Assembly: GCF_011392125.1 (NCBI RefSeq)
Contig: NZ_JAAJBU010000001.1
Coordinates: 186,001-250,000, forward strand
Origin: Flavobacterium lotistagni
Lineage (GTDB): Bacteria > Bacteroidota > Bacteroidia > Flavobacteriales > Flavobacteriaceae
Reading direction: 5' to 3'
DNA length: 64,000 bases
The notes beneath the pieces are model-generated. The model was not told the origin of the DNA. It saw only the letters and a list, made by a program, of their open reading frames with translations, and did not search any database. Below, in pieces: positions 8,241 to 18,702 of the stretch; position 1 is the first letter of the stretch, and every line of letters starts with the position of its first letter. The translations under genes were made by a program, and so were the position numbers.

Positions 8241-9332
8241 TTACTTTATTAATTTGACTATTTCTTCTACGATATCTTTGGTCGCGTTGGGTTTTGCGAG
8301 CGATTTGATGTTTTTGGACAAATCTGCTTGTTCACTTTCATTTTCAATGAGATGACTGAAAACGTTCTCAAACTTTTCATCGAGTTCGGATTCTTTGAGC
8401 ATCAGCGCACCTTTTTTGTCAACAATAGCTTTAGCATTTTTGGTTTGATGGTCTTCTGCCACATTCGGCGACGGAATAAAAATCACCGGTTTACCCACCA
8501 GACAAAGTTCTGACACCGACGAAGCTCCGGCGCGAGAAATGATAACATCTGCGGCGGCGTAAACCAAATCCATTTTGTCAATGAATGCCATCACCTGAAC
8601 GTTTTCGAGCTCGTTGAAATGTTGGTATTCTTCAATATAAAACTTACCGCATTGCCAGATGACCTGAATGCCCTGCGATAAAAAGAAATCAAGTTCTTTA
8701 GCAATGAGCTGGTTGATTCTTCTGGAACCTAAACTGCCGCCCAAAACCAACAAAGTTTTCTTGGCCGCGTTGAGTTTGAAATAGGCTATTGCGTCGATTC
8801 TTTTCTCATCGATACCAATCAAATCCTGACGCACCGGGTTTCCGGTCAATCGGATTTTATCCTTTGGGAAAAAACGCTCCAGGTTTTCATAAGCCACACA
8901 AATTGATTTCGCTTTTTTGCTGAGTATTTTATTGGTAATGCCCGGATACGAATTCTGCTCTTGCACCACGGTCGGAATGCCCGCACGATTGGCCGATTGC
9001 AACAATGGGCCGCTGGCAAAACCGCCGGTTCCGATCACCACATCTGGTTTGAATTGCTTAATGATCGAACGTGATTTTATCAAACTACTTATCAATTTTA
9101 TCGGAAACAATGCATTGTCTAAAGTGAATCTACGCTGCAAGCCTGCAATCCACAAACCGATAATAGGATAGCCTGCTTGTGGCACCTTTTGCATTTCCAT
9201 TTTGTCTTTGGCTCCTACAAATAGGAATTCTGCATCGGGAAAACGTTGCTTCAATTCATTGGCGATTGCAATAGCCGGATAAATGTGTCCGCCTGTGCCG
9301 CCGCCGCTTAAGATGAATTTTGGATGGGCCAT
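8241..9332 (-). CDS. murG: UDP-GlcNAc:lipid I GlcNAc-transferase MurG
   Basis: Makes lipid II on the inner face of the membrane. The GT28 N-terminal signature [15 protein letters not shown] is at residues 10-24. The nucleotide-sugar domain shows [15 protein letters not shown], then [29 protein letters not shown] and the DHQTKNAKA motif. 363 aa is normal. The start ATG at 9332 lies 13 bases after the ftsW stop. Confidence 0.97.
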   Translation of the reverse strand: MAHPKFILSGGGTGGHIYPAIAIANELKQRFPDAEFLFVGAKDKMEMQKVPQAGYPIIGLWIAGLQRRFTLDNALFPIKLISSLIKSRSIIKQFKPDVVIGTGGFASGPLLQSANRAGIPTVVQEQNSYPGITNKILSKKAKSICVAYENLERFFPKDKIRLTGNPVRQDLIGIDEKRIDAIAYFKLNAAKKTLLVLGGSLGSRRINQLIAKELDFFLSQGIQVIWQCGKFYIEEYQHFNELENVQVMAFIDKMDLVYAAADVIISRAGASSVSELCLVGKPVIFIPSPNVAEDHQTKNAKAIVDKKGALMLKESELDEKFENVFSHLIENESEQADLSKNIKSLAKPNATKDIVEEIVKLIK

Positions 9333-9345
9333 TTTCTAAAAGGTG

Positions 9346-10680
9346 CTAAGGTTTGCCGATAACAGCGTTCATCGGGTTGGATTCGTCTTCGATGGAATAA
9401 CCGTTTACTTTTGCTGCTTCTAGTTCGCGCAATTCTTGTTCTGCTTTTTCTTCACGTTCTATTTGCGCATCGATCATGCGTTTGAGAGTTTCCTCGCGTT
9501 TTTGTTTTTCGTCTAGTTCTGCGGCAATTTCTTCTTCTTTTTTGGTGACGCCGATGATGATTCCCAGAGCGATACAAGTCATCCAGATCGAACTTCCACC
9601 GCTACTGATTAGCGGCAGGGTTTGTCCGGTAACCGGTAAAAGTTCGACCGCTACAGCCATGTTAATCAGCGCCTGGAAAACAATCGGGAATCCGAGCCCG
9701 ACTACGACCAATTTTCCGAACAGCGAATTGGCTTTGTGTGCCGCGACGATGAAACGGAAAAACAACAGCATATACAACCCCAAAACTGTCAAACCGCCGA
9801 TGAGGCCGTATTCTTCAACAATGATAGCATAGATAAAATCTGAGGAAGACTGCGGTAGGAAGTTTTTCTGTACGCTTTTTCCCGGCCCGAGCCCTTGTAT
9901 TCCGCCCGATGCAATCGCGATTTTGGCTTTCTCGATCTGGTAATGTTCGTCATCAGTATCTTTTTCTGCGTCTTTTGAGGTAAAACTCTCCAAACGGCTT
10001 TCCCAGGTTTTCACGCGGCTGAAGAACTTCGCATCGGGAAAAGCCTTGCTGATTAGAACAAAAAGCACTAAAGCCATGACACCGGCTGCGATAATCAGCC
10101 CGATATATTTCAGTGGATATTTGCCGATGAACACCAGCATTAACACCATCGAAAACATCAAAGCGGCTGTTGAAAAGTTCGCCGGAAGTATGAATCCTAA
10201 AGTGATGAAAACCGGCAGCCACAATTCCCACAACGAGTTTTTGAAAGTAACGGGTGTTTCTCTTTTCTTGGATAAATAACGCGCGACGAACACCATCAGC
10301 ACAATCATCGCTAAAGTGGAAGTCTGGAAAGTGATTCCGATGAACGGTACTTGAATCCAGCGACTGGCGTTGGCTCCGGCGATGACTGTTCCTTTAATTA
10401 AAGTATAAGCCAGCAAAGCCCAAACTACCGGAAGCGCCACTAGTGATAATGCCCTGAAATAATGATACGGCACTTTATGTACCCAGTAAATAATCATAAA
10501 CCCGATGCAAATGTGCGCGAAATGCTTCACCAGATAACCCAGAGTATTTCCGGTACCGTGACCCATATAGGCCAAGTTGCTACTGGCACTAAAAACCGGC
10601 ATAAACGAGAAAAGCGCCAAAAGGGCCACGAAGGTCCAGATGACTTTGTCTCCTTTGAGGTTTTTAATGAGTTGCAACAT
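9346..10680 (-). CDS. ftsW: Septal peptidoglycan glycosyltransferase FtsW
   Basis: A SEDS-family polytopic protein (about ten membrane segments) that polymerises lipid II at the septum with FtsI. Recognisable are GTVIAGANASRWIQVPF, GGIQGLGPGKSVQKNFLPQ and SSDFIYAIIVEEYGLIGG, and near the end LPLISSGGSSIWMTC. 444 aa is somewhat longer than usual because of a charged C-terminal tail from about residue 375 (KKEEEIAAELDEKQKREE) that looks like a coiled coil. It follows murD after a 206-base gap, the only sizeable gap inside the cluster. Confidence 0.96.
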   Translation of the reverse strand: MLQLIKNLKGDKVIWTFVALLALFSFMPVFSASSNLAYMGHGTGNTLGYLVKHFAHICIGFMIIYWVHKVPYHYFRALSLVALPVVWALLAYTLIKGTVIAGANASRWIQVPFIGITFQTSTLAMIVLMVFVARYLSKKRETPVTFKNSLWELWLPVFITLGFILPANFSTAALMFSMVLMLVFIGKYPLKYIGLIIAAGVMALVLFVLISKAFPDAKFFSRVKTWESRLESFTSKDAEKDTDDEHYQIEKAKIAIASGGIQGLGPGKSVQKNFLPQSSSDFIYAIIVEEYGLIGGLTVLGLYMLLFFRFIVAAHKANSLFGKLVVVGLGFPIVFQALINMAVAVELLPVTGQTLPLISSGGSSIWMTCIALGIIIGVTKKEEEIAAELDEKQKREETLKRMIDAQIEREEKAEQELRELEAAKVNGYSIEDESNPMNAVIGKP

Positions 10681-10886
10681 GGGTTGATAGTTCTTTGTTG
10701 ATTGTTGTTGGATTTATTTTTGGGCGTTCCCCTATGGGTCGGGCTTTGCGCAGTACACGGTACTTGCTGCAATCCCTAACGCGGGCACTCGTTGTAAAAT
10801 TCAAATCACTTATTCAATCGACGTTTTTTATACCTGAAGCCCACTGGGCTTCCTCCTCTTAATATCAAATCCGGCTCCTGAAAAAA
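10681..10886. repeat. Intergenic repeat remnant inside the dcw cluster
   Basis: Between murD and ftsW lies a GC-rich palindromic block (10722-10785) reading GGGCGTTCCCCTATGGGTCG, then GGGCTTTGCGCAGTACACGG, then TGCTGCAATCCCTAACGCGG. From memory, such GGGCG...TCGGGCT...CAATCCCTAACGC units are dispersed in many Bacteroidota genomes. A small hairpin GAAGCCC-ACT-GGGCTTC lies at 10843-10859. No open frame or promoter is evident. Confidence 0.55.
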
Positions 10887-12221
10887 TTATAAATTCTGCA
10901 CCGCGTATTTGAACTGGCGGCCTCGGTCTTCGTAATTCTCGAACAGATCGAAACTCGCGCAGGCCGGTGACAACAACACGTTATCGCCTTTCTCAGCTAG
11001 TCTTTGCGCCATTTTCACTGCAGCGGCCATCGAATCGACCTCGACCATCACATCGACCACGTTGCCGAACGCATCGATGATTTTTTTGTTGTCGACGCCC
11101 AAGCAAATGATCGCCTTGACTTTCTCGTGCACGAGCGACATCAGTTCTGAATAATCGTTGCCTTTATCGACACCACCGACAATCCAGACTGTGGGCGCGT
11201 TCATGCTATCGAGAGCAAAAAAAGTCGCATTGACGTTCGTGGCTTTCGAATCGTTGATGTACTGCACGTTCTGAATTTTGAGCACTTTTTCCAGACGGTG
11301 TTCAACGCCTTGGAAATTCGACAGGCTCTCGCGGATGGTTTCCTTGCGAATCTGCATCAGTTTGGCTACCGATGATGCGGCCATGGCGTTCTTCATATTG
11401 TGCTTGCCTTCGAGCGCAATATGTTCGGTGTCCATGATGAATTCTTCTTCGTTGATGTTTACTTCCATTTTATTTTGGTTTAAATAAGCTCCTTTTTCGA
11501 ACTTCTGGGTCAGCGAGAAAGGAATCAATTGAGCATTAGTTTTGTTTTGTTTGAGCCAGGTTTGGATGGCCTCGTCGTCTGCGTCATAGATGAAATAATC
11601 ATTGGCGTCTTGATTCATCGTGATGCGGAATTTCGAGGCGATGTAATTTTCGTATTTGTAATCATAGCGGTCCAGATGGTCCGGGCTGATATTCGTTAGC
11701 ACTGCGATGTGCGGCTTGAAATCGATGATGCCGTCGAGCTGGAAACTGCTTAATTCGAGTACATAATAATCGTACTGGTTTTCGGCCACCTGCCAGGCGA
11801 AGCTCTTTCCGATGTTGCCGCCGAGCCCGACATTCAAACCTGCTGATTTGAGCAAGTGATACGTGAGCATCGTGGTGGTTGTTTTGCCGTTACTCCCAGT
11901 TATCCCGACGATTTTGGCCTTGGTGAACGGCGCAGCGAATTCGATTTCTGAAATCACGGGAATGCCTTTTTCCTTGAGCTGTTTCACTATCGGTGATTTG
12001 TCTGGAATACCTGGGCTTTTCATGACCACATCGGCACTGAGGACTTTTTTTTCGGTGTGGGTTTCCTCTTCCCACTTGATGCCATTAATAGTAAGAACTT
12101 CTTTATAGTGATCTTTGATCTTTCCAAAATCAGACACAAAGACATCATAACCTTTTTGTTTTCCGAGGATGGCGGTTCCGACACCACTTTCGCCTCCGCC
12201 AAGAATGACCAGCCTTTGCAT
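10887..12221 (-). CDS. murD: UDP-MurNAc-L-alanine--D-glutamate ligase MurD
   Basis: Third Mur ligase step, adding D-Glu. The N-terminal UDP-binding LGGGESGVGTA, the P-loop GITGSNGKTTTTMLTYHLL (about residues 108-126), NISPDHLDRY and the NDSKATN motif are all present. 444 aa is normal. Its start codon shares one base with the mraY stop (12221), which implies coupled translation. Confidence 0.97.
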   Translation of the reverse strand: MQRLVILGGGESGVGTAILGKQKGYDVFVSDFGKIKDHYKEVLTINGIKWEEETHTEKKVLSADVVMKSPGIPDKSPIVKQLKEKGIPVISEIEFAAPFTKAKIVGITGSNGKTTTTMLTYHLLKSAGLNVGLGGNIGKSFAWQVAENQYDYYVLELSSFQLDGIIDFKPHIAVLTNISPDHLDRYDYKYENYIASKFRITMNQDANDYFIYDADDEAIQTWLKQNKTNAQLIPFSLTQKFEKGAYLNQNKMEVNINEEEFIMDTEHIALEGKHNMKNAMAASSVAKLMQIRKETIRESLSNFQGVEHRLEKVLKIQNVQYINDSKATNVNATFFALDSMNAPTVWIVGGVDKGNDYSELMSLVHEKVKAIICLGVDNKKIIDAFGNVVDVMVEVDSMAAAVKMAQRLAEKGDNVLLSPACASFDLFENYEDRGRQFKYAVQNL

Positions 12222-13447
12222 TATCTCAACTTTAAAGTCACAATGGATAGAATCGCAAGCAAAATCCCGACAATCCAGAAGCGCGTTACAATTTTACTTT
12301 CATGGTAACCTTTCTTCTGGTAATGATGGTGCAGCGGCGACATCAGGAAAATCCGGCGACCTTCGCCATATTTCTTTTTGGTCCACTTGAAATAGGAAAC
12401 TTGCAAAACCACCGAGAAATTCTCGACCAGGAAAATCCCGCAGAGTAGCGGAATCATCAATTCCTTGCGCACCGCAATGGCCAAAACCGCGATAATTCCG
12501 CCGATGGTCAAACTACCGGTATCGCCCATAAATACAGATGCCGGATAAGAATTGTACCAAAGAAACCCAATCAATGCCCCGACGAAAGATGCAATGAACA
12601 CGGTCATCTCGCCCGAATTCGGGATGTACATAATGTTGAGATAACTAGAGAAAATAATGTTACCCGAAACGAAAGTGAAAATCCCGAGCGCGAGTACCGA
12701 AACGGCTGAAGTTCCGGCTGCTAATCCGTCAATTCCGTCGGTGAGGTTGGCTCCGTTGGATACTGCGGTGATGATGAATATCACAATCGGAATGAATACA
12801 ATCCAAGCCCAGTTTTCGTAGCCGTCGCCCATCCAAGAAAGCAGTTCGGCATAATCTAGTTCGTTATTCTTAACAAACGGAATCGTCGTCGCAGTTGATT
12901 TTTCTTCGAGCGGCACTTGCGAAATCACGTTTTCGGTTTGATTCAGCATGATACTTTTCGGTGCTTCTTTTCGAATCGTGACTCCGGGATGTGTATAAAG
13001 TACTGTGCCGACAATCAACCCTAAACCGACTTGGCCGATGACTTTGAAAATCCCTTTGAGACCTTGTTTGTCTTTTTTGAAAATCTTGATATAATCGTCG
13101 ATAAACCCGATCGTTCCCATCCAAAGTGTCGTAACAATCAACAAGATGATATAAATGTTGTTGAGTTTGGTCAGCAGCAACACCGGAATCAAAGTTGCAA
13201 AAATGATGATGAGTCCGCCCATGGTTGGCGTTCCGGCTTTCTCGTTTTGCCCTGCCAATCCTAGTTCACGCACGGTTTCGCCCACTTGTTGGTTTCTCAA
13301 AAATCCGATGATGCGTTTCCCGTAAATGGTCGAAAGGGTCAGCGAGAGCAATATGGCCAGCGCCGAACGGAACGTAATGTATTGGAAAACCCCAGCTCCC
13401 GGGATGTTCATCGTTTTGTCGAGGTATTCAAAAAGATAGTACAGCAT
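12221..13447 (-). CDS. mraY: Phospho-MurNAc-pentapeptide transferase MraY
   Basis: Integral membrane enzyme that moves phospho-MurNAc-pentapeptide onto undecaprenyl phosphate to make lipid I. Visible motifs: [11 protein letters not shown], the paired aspartates [29 protein letters not shown] with the active-site Asp, and the C-terminal [18 protein letters not shown]. 408 aa is longer than E. coli MraY (360); an extra stretch of about 40 residues (roughly 170-215) lies in the third periplasmic/loop region, as seen in Bacteroidota. Confidence 0.97.
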   Translation of the reverse strand: MLYYLFEYLDKTMNIPGAGVFQYITFRSALAILLSLTLSTIYGKRIIGFLRNQQVGETVRELGLAGQNEKAGTPTMGGLIIIFATLIPVLLLTKLNNIYIILLIVTTLWMGTIGFIDDYIKIFKKDKQGLKGIFKVIGQVGLGLIVGTVLYTHPGVTIRKEAPKSIMLNQTENVISQVPLEEKSTATTIPFVKNNELDYAELLSWMGDGYENWAWIVFIPIVIFIITAVSNGANLTDGIDGLAAGTSAVSVLALGIFTFVSGNIIFSSYLNIMYIPNSGEMTVFIASFVGALIGFLWYNSYPASVFMGDTGSLTIGGIIAVLAIAVRKELMIPLLCGIFLVENFSVVLQVSYFKWTKKKYGEGRRIFLMSPLHHHYQKKGYHESKIVTRFWIVGILLAILSIVTLKLR

Positions 13448-13457
13448 AATTCCAGTT

Positions 13458-14921
13458 TTATTTCCCGAGTTGCGTTAATAGTTCTTTTACAATTTTCATA
13501 TCGTCGAAATCATAGCGCACGCCCTGAATTTCCTGATAAGTTTCATGGCCTTTGCCGGCAATGAGAATGATGTCGCCGGGTTGTGCCATTTGACAAGCGG
13601 CTTGAATGGCTTGTTTGCGGTCGGTAATCGACATTGATTTTTTATAGTGCTGGGGCTCGACGCCTTTTTCCATATCGGCGATGATGTCTTCTGGTTTTTC
13701 CGTTCTCGGATTGTCAGACGTGATGATGGTTTTGTCGCTCATGGTAGTAGCGATATTGGCCATCACCGGGCGTTTGGTTTTATCTCGGTCGCCGCCACAA
13801 CCTACAATGGTAATGAGCTGCTCGTTTTTGGTGCGGATGTCGTTGATGGTTTTCAGTACGTTCTCGAGTGCATCCGGCGTGTGTGCATAGTCGACCACCG
13901 CGGTGATTTTGTCTTGGGAAACGATGTATTGAAAACGCCCCGATACACTTTCAAGTTCTGAAAGCAAGCGCAAAGCTTCAAGAGAATCCATGCCCAATTC
14001 TACCGCTGAACCGTATATCGCGAGTAAGTTATATGCATTGAAAGTACCGATCAATCGTACCCAAACTTCATTATCATTAATCTTCAGTAAAAGGCCGCTC
14101 AACTGATTCTCGAGAATCTGCGCTTTGTAATTCGCATAGGATTTTAGCGCATAGGTGAGTTTTCTGGCACTCGTATTTTGCAACATCACCAAACCGTTCT
14201 TGTCGTCGATGTTGGTCAGAGCAAAAGCGGATTTCGGCAAGTAGTCAAAAAACGACTTCTTCACGTCGCGGTATTCGGCAAAATCTGCGTGATAATCCAG
14301 ATGATCGTGCGATAAATTCGTGAACACGCCGCCTTCGAAATGCAAGCCTTCAGTTCGCTTTTGGTGGATGCCGTGCGAGGAAACTTCCATGAAACAATGC
14401 CTTACACCACTATCGACCATTTCGCGTAAGTAGCGGTTGATGGTAATAGAATCCGGCGTGGTGTGTGTGGCTTTGTGCTCAATATCATCCACCATGATTT
14501 TCACCGTGGAAAGCAATCCGACTTTGAAACCGGCCTTTTTGAATAGTTGATATAATAAAGACGCAATTGTGGTTTTCCCGTTGGTTCCGGTAATGCCAAC
14601 CAGTTTTAAATGCTGCGATGGATTACCGTAAAAATTGGTTGCCATAAAAGCCAAAGCCTGATTGGTGTCTTTTACCTGAACGTAAGTTACTCCGCCCACA
14701 ATCAGCTCCGGGAATGTATCGCACACAATGGCTACTGCGCCTTGATTGATTGCTTTTTCGATATAATCATGGCCGTCGGAAACCGTACCGCGAATCGCAA
14801 TAAATACGTCGTCTGCACCAATCTTGCGCGAATCGAAATCGATTTGGTTGATTTCCATTTCGGTCGATCCTTTGACGGCTTCGATGCTTACTTTATATAA
14901 TATGTCTTTTAAAACAATCAC
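13458..14921 (-). CDS. murE: UDP-MurNAc-tripeptide synthetase MurE
   Basis: Adds the third residue of the stem peptide. The ligase P-loop [15 protein letters not shown] and [14 protein letters not shown] are present. The substrate motif [12 protein letters not shown] carries DNPR, which in this family goes with meso-diaminopimelate rather than lysine, so a DAP-type wall is inferred. 487 aa is normal. Its first four bases overlap the ftsI stop (14918-14921). Confidence 0.97.
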   Translation of the reverse strand: MIVLKDILYKVSIEAVKGSTEMEINQIDFDSRKIGADDVFIAIRGTVSDGHDYIEKAINQGAVAIVCDTFPELIVGGVTYVQVKDTNQALAFMATNFYGNPSQHLKLVGITGTNGKTTIASLLYQLFKKAGFKVGLLSTVKIMVDDIEHKATHTTPDSITINRYLREMVDSGVRHCFMEVSSHGIHQKRTEGLHFEGGVFTNLSHDHLDYHADFAEYRDVKKSFFDYLPKSAFALTNIDDKNGLVMLQNTSARKLTYALKSYANYKAQILENQLSGLLLKINDNEVWVRLIGTFNAYNLLAIYGSAVELGMDSLEALRLLSELESVSGRFQYIVSQDKITAVVDYAHTPDALENVLKTINDIRTKNEQLITIVGCGGDRDKTKRPVMANIATTMSDKTIITSDNPRTEKPEDIIADMEKGVEPQHYKKSMSITDRKQAIQAACQMAQPGDIILIAGKGHETYQEIQGVRYDFDDMKIVKELLTQLGK

Positions 14922-16942
14922 GATAGTTCGAGTATAATAGTGGTATTCTTGTTAAAAATCTGTCCAGGTTGGATGGATTGCGATTTGACCTTTCCGGTCC
15001 CTTTAACTTTTATATTTAACCCTAAATTTCCAAGCAGTGCAACCGCATCCATCCCAGACATTCCTTTTACATTCGGAATTGTATTTTGTTTTGTTTGTGC
15101 TTTCGTATAATAATTCGCGTAACTATCTTCTTGAACCTTGTTTTTGAGATTCAGGTTTTTGATTTCGTTCATCGACGGAGCATCAGTGAAAATCTTCTGT
15201 GCGATGCGTTTGAATACCGGCCCGGCGACATCAGCTCCGTAGTAATTATTGCCTGAAGTATTCGGTTCATGTACTACGACAATGCAGGAATACTTGGGTT
15301 GTTCGGCTGGAAAATAACCAACGAATGAAGAAATATAGTGCTTCTCGGTTCCTCCATTTTTTGCGTAATTTGCCTGTGCGGTTCCGGTCTTTCCTGCCAT
15401 CGAAAAATCTTTGGAATACAGTTTAGAACCGGTGCCTTTCTTGACAACATTTTTCATCACCGCTTTGAGTTTGGCAATGGTTTCCTGCGAACAGATTTTC
15501 GGGTTGATGACTTCCTTGTTGAACTTTTTGATGGTTTTGTTCCATTCTTTAATTTCAGAAACGAATTGTGGCTTGACCATTTCTCCGTTGTTCGCTACGG
15601 CATTATAGAAAGTCAAGGTTTGAAGCGGCGTGATGGAAACCCCGTAACCGAAAGCCATCCAGGGTAAGGAAATTGCGCTCCAGCGTGGTGTTTCAGGTTG
15701 CGGCACAAACGGAATTCCTTCGCCTTTAATCGGAAGCCCGAGTGGTTTATTGAGTCCGAAATTGTTCAGGTGATCTACAAATGCCTTCGGATCGTTTTTG
15801 TAATTATTGTAAACTGCTTGCACCAGAACAGTGTTTGACGAAACTTCAAAACCACGGCCCAAAGAAATTTTGCCGTAACCGCCTTCATGCGAATCGCGTA
15901 CTTTTTTGCCTGAATAAGTGATGATTCCACCATTACTGTCAAACACAGTGCTGGTATCGACTTTTTTGTCTTCGAGTAAAGCCATCAAATCAGCCAATTT
16001 ATAAGTAGAACCTGGCTCATGAGATTCTGCAATCGCGTAATTGGTAGTTTCGAAATAAGTGCTGTCAGCAGCTTTGTTGGCGCTGTTGGGGTTTTTTCCG
16101 AGGTTTGAAATGGCTTTGATCTTGCCGGTTTTGGTTTCCATTACCACAACACAACCATGGTCGGCGTTGTATTGGCGGAGTTGCTTCAGCAGCGCATGGT
16201 GCGCGATGTCTTGAATGTAAACATCGATAGTCGAAATGATATCGTAACCGTCTTGCGGATCCACTTCATTGACATCGCGAATCGGTTTCCATTGGCCTTT
16301 GGCGATTTTCTGCTTGAGCACTTTGCCATCTTTGCCATTGAGGTATTTGCGAAAAGCCCATTCAATACCTTTACCATCGAGTGAGCCATTGGGTGTGACG
16401 CGTTCGTAGCCGATGGTTCTCTCGGCGATTTTACCGATTGGATGTTCGCGCACGGTTTTCTGTTCAGTGATAATTCCACCTTTAAAAGCACCGAGATTGA
16501 ATAGTGGATAACTTTTGATTTTCATGTATTCGGTATAGCTCAAATCACGCGCAACCAAGAAATATCGGTTTTTATGTGCACGCGCTTTTCTGAGTCCGGA
16601 TTGAAATTCACTACTCGGTTTATGAAGCAATTTCGCGAGCGAATCAGACAAAGGCTTCACATTTTTCTCAAAGGCTTCGGCTTTAGGCGCCACCGCATCA
16701 AAACGAATTTCATAATTCGGGATTGAAGTAGCGAGCAAACTTCCATCGGCAGAATAGATATTGCCTTTGTTAGCCGGAATCACAAAGTTGCGGACGGTTC
16801 TTTCTTTAGCAAGATGACGATAATAATCGCCTTCGACCCACTGAATATTGGTCAGCTTGACAGTGATCGCGATTGCCATGAGAAACATGGTAAAGGCCAC
16901 CAGGTACATCCGGTAAGAAATGTGCTTGTCTTCTACTGCCAT
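14918..16942 (-). CDS. ftsI: Septal transpeptidase FtsI (PBP3) with PASTA domain
   Basis: Cross-links septal peptidoglycan. One N-terminal membrane helix lies at about 12-30. The class B PBP N-terminal domain is followed by the transpeptidase with active-site STYK at residues 312-315, SSN at 368-370 and KTGTA at 518-522. A C-terminal PASTA domain (about 620-674, IPNVKGMSGMDAVALLGNLG) is present. E. coli FtsI lacks it, but it is usual in this phylum. The gene overlaps ftsL by 10 bases and murE by 4, so the three are probably translated together. Confidence 0.97.
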   Translation of the reverse strand: MAVEDKHISYRMYLVAFTMFLMAIAITVKLTNIQWVEGDYYRHLAKERTVRNFVIPANKGNIYSADGSLLATSIPNYEIRFDAVAPKAEAFEKNVKPLSDSLAKLLHKPSSEFQSGLRKARAHKNRYFLVARDLSYTEYMKIKSYPLFNLGAFKGGIITEQKTVREHPIGKIAERTIGYERVTPNGSLDGKGIEWAFRKYLNGKDGKVLKQKIAKGQWKPIRDVNEVDPQDGYDIISTIDVYIQDIAHHALLKQLRQYNADHGCVVVMETKTGKIKAISNLGKNPNSANKAADSTYFETTNYAIAESHEPGSTYKLADLMALLEDKKVDTSTVFDSNGGIITYSGKKVRDSHEGGYGKISLGRGFEVSSNTVLVQAVYNNYKNDPKAFVDHLNNFGLNKPLGLPIKGEGIPFVPQPETPRWSAISLPWMAFGYGVSITPLQTLTFYNAVANNGEMVKPQFVSEIKEWNKTIKKFNKEVINPKICSQETIAKLKAVMKNVVKKGTGSKLYSKDFSMAGKTGTAQANYAKNGGTEKHYISSFVGYFPAEQPKYSCIVVVHEPNTSGNNYYGADVAGPVFKRIAQKIFTDAPSMNEIKNLNLKNKVQEDSYANYYTKAQTKQNTIPNVKGMSGMDAVALLGNLGLNIKVKGTGKVKSQSIQPGQIFNKNTTIILELS

Positions 16943-17286
16943 ATCCTTTTAAAGAAATTGGGTTCTTCTTGTTTTTTTATTTTGATTTTCACCGGCGGCA
17001 CTGAAGCCGGAAAAATATTCTTGGCTTCCATTTTGGCCGCAACGGTCGACTCCATTTTGAGTTTCATCAATTCTGAACGGCGATCTACAAACTCAGAGCG
17101 CAATTCTTTGACTTCGCTGGTCAGGGCCACGATTTTAAAAACCTTTTGCTCGTAGCGCTGGGTGTTGGCAATCATGATAATCGCCAGTATGATTAGAAAC
17201 ACAATGAACCGCCAGTTCTTGGCTGCATTGGCTTCTTCGTTGATTAGAAATCTCGCTTTTAATATGCTGTAAACTCCGCTCTTCAT
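16933..17286 (-). CDS. ftsL: FtsL-like cell division protein
   Basis: A 117-aa bitopic protein with a membrane helix near residues 28-41 (IVFLIILAIIMIAN) followed by a coiled-coil segment (ALTSEVKELRSEFVDRRSELMKLKMES). This topology and the place between rsmH and ftsI are those of FtsL, which forms a complex with FtsQ and FtsB. Sequence similarity in FtsL families is low, so the call rests mainly on topology and position. Confidence 0.85.
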   Translation of the reverse strand: MKSGVYSILKARFLINEEANAAKNWRFIVFLIILAIIMIANTQRYEQKVFKIVALTSEVKELRSEFVDRRSELMKLKMESTVAAKMEAKNIFPASVPPVKIKIKKQEEPNFFKRIWQ

Positions 17287-17301
17287 CTTCTTTTAAAAGC
17301 T

Positions 17302-18207
17302 TTATATTTTTTCTGCGATTCTTAATTTGGCGCTTCGGGCGCGATTATTCATTTTGATTTCCTCATCGCCGGGAACAATCAGTTTCTCAATGGTTTTGAA
17401 TGGCACCGAATAATTACCATAAAAATCACGCTCGGGCTCTCCTTCAAATAACCCGTTTCTCATAAACCGCTTGACCAAACGATCTTCGAGCGAGTGATAG
17501 GAAATCACGCTGAGCCTGCCGCCGGGTTTGAGAATCTCTAAAGATTGCTCTAAGAATTCCTTGAGCACTTCCATTTCTTGATTGACTTCTATGCGAATGG
17601 CTTGATAAATCTGAGCCAATATCTTATTGCTTTTATGCGCCGGAAGGTATTTCCCTAAAATCGTCTTGAGCTGCTCTGTGTTTTTGACAGGAGCATCCAT
17701 TCTGGCCTCGATAATTGTTCTTGCCAACGCCGGTGCATTTTTCAGTTCTCCATAATCAAGAAACACTCTAGTGAGGTTTTCGTGATTGTACTGGTTGACC
17801 ACTTGATAAGCATCGAGTTGGTTTTTTTTGCTCATCCGCATATCGAGTTCGGCGTCGAATCTGGTAGAAAATCCGCGTTCAGCCACATCGAATTGGTGTG
17901 AGGAAACCCCTAAATCTGCCAAAATCCCATCTACACTCTTTACTCCGTGAAACCTTAGAAATCTTTTGAGGTACCTGAAATTTTCATTGATTAGTTCGAA
18001 ACGGTTGTCATCAATAGCATTCTCCAGCGCATCTTCGTCTTGGTCAAAAGCAAACAATTTCCCGTTTGGCCCCAGCCTTTTCAGCATTTCTTTGGAATGT
18101 CCGCCGCCGCCAAAAGTCACATCAACATAAATTCCATCTGGTTTGATGTTGAGCCCGCCGACAGTTTCTTGTAGCAGTACCGGATTATGATATTCCATGA
18201 TCGTCAT
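17302..18207 (-). CDS. rsmH: 16S rRNA (cytosine1402-N4)-methyltransferase RsmH
   Basis: Formerly MraW. Uses S-adenosylmethionine to methylate N4 of C1402 in the 16S rRNA P site. Motifs: YHNPVLLQETVGGL, the SAM loop VDVTFGGGGHSKEML, ILADLGVSSHQFD, ERGFSTRFDAELDMRM and SYHSLEDRLVKRFM. 301 aa is normal. There are two possible starts, ATG at 18207 and ATG at 18198 (MEYHNPVLL); the second matches many family members. Either way it overlaps the end of mraZ. Confidence 0.96.
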   Translation of the reverse strand: MTIMEYHNPVLLQETVGGLNIKPDGIYVDVTFGGGGHSKEMLKRLGPNGKLFAFDQDEDALENAIDDNRFELINENFRYLKRFLRFHGVKSVDGILADLGVSSHQFDVAERGFSTRFDAELDMRMSKKNQLDAYQVVNQYNHENLTRVFLDYGELKNAPALARTIIEARMDAPVKNTEQLKTILGKYLPAHKSNKILAQIYQAIRIEVNQEMEVLKEFLEQSLEILKPGGRLSVISYHSLEDRLVKRFMRNGLFEGEPERDFYGNYSVPFKTIEKLIVPGDEEIKMNNRARSAKLRIAEKI

Positions 18208-18658
18208 CAGTTACATTCCCCATTACATCTTCTGCCAAATCTGCGAAATCAACGACCGAATCATCAATCGCTTTTTCGTACAAATCTTTATCCCAGATTT
18301 CGATGATATTCACCGCCGATGACAACACGATGTCTTTCGAAATATTTGCAAAAACCACCAAGTCTTTCGGAATCAACAACCTGCCGAGATTGTCAATTTC
18401 AACGACTTTCACACCGGCAGTAAAGCGACGAATGAAGTCATTGTTCTTTTTGACAAACCGATTGAGCTTGTTGATTTTCTGCATCATCAGGTTCCATTCT
18501 CCCATAGGATACAATTCCAGACAAGGCTGAAAAACAGACCGCTTGAGGATGAAACCCTCCTGCAATCCGGCAGAGAGTTGCTTCTTGAGTGGCGCCGGCA
18601 ACAGCAACCTCCCTTTGGCATCTACTTTACATTCATATGTCCCGACAATGGCGTTCAA
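18185..18658 (-). CDS. mraZ: Transcriptional regulator MraZ
   Basis: MraZ is a ring-forming AbrB-like DNA-binding protein that controls its own dcw operon. Both domains are present: VGTYECKVDAKGRLLLPAPLKKQL, and later IDNLGRLLIPKDLVVFA. I start it at a TTG (18658), giving 157 aa beginning (M)NAIVGTYECKVDAKG as in relatives. The open frame reaches back to 18748, but that extension crosses the promoter and operator sites and is rich in C, W and F unlike MraZ. The acidic C-terminal tail (about the last 25 residues) overlaps rsmH. First gene of the dcw operon. Confidence 0.93.
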   Translation of the reverse strand: MNAIVGTYECKVDAKGRLLLPAPLKKQLSAGLQEGFILKRSVFQPCLELYPMGEWNLMMQKINKLNRFVKKNNDFIRRFTAGVKVVEIDNLGRLLIPKDLVVFANISKDIVLSSAVNIIEIWDKDLYEKAIDDSVVDFADLAEDVMGNVTDDDHGIS

Positions 18659-18683
18659 GAAAATGGTTTTAAGTGATTTGGAG

Positions 18684-18691
18684 CAAAAATA
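18684..18691 (-). promoter_or_regulatory. -7 box of the mraZ/dcw promoter (TATTTTTG)
   Basis: The minus strand carries TATTTTTG, a full match to the Bacteroidota -7 consensus TAnnTTTG, 26 bases before the TTG start of mraZ. The implied leader is only about 20 nt. A clear TTTG -33 box at the usual distance is not seen; the nearest TTTG lies 25 bp upstream, inside the operator repeats. Confidence 0.6.
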
Positions 18692-18702
18692 TAAAAATAA
18701 AT

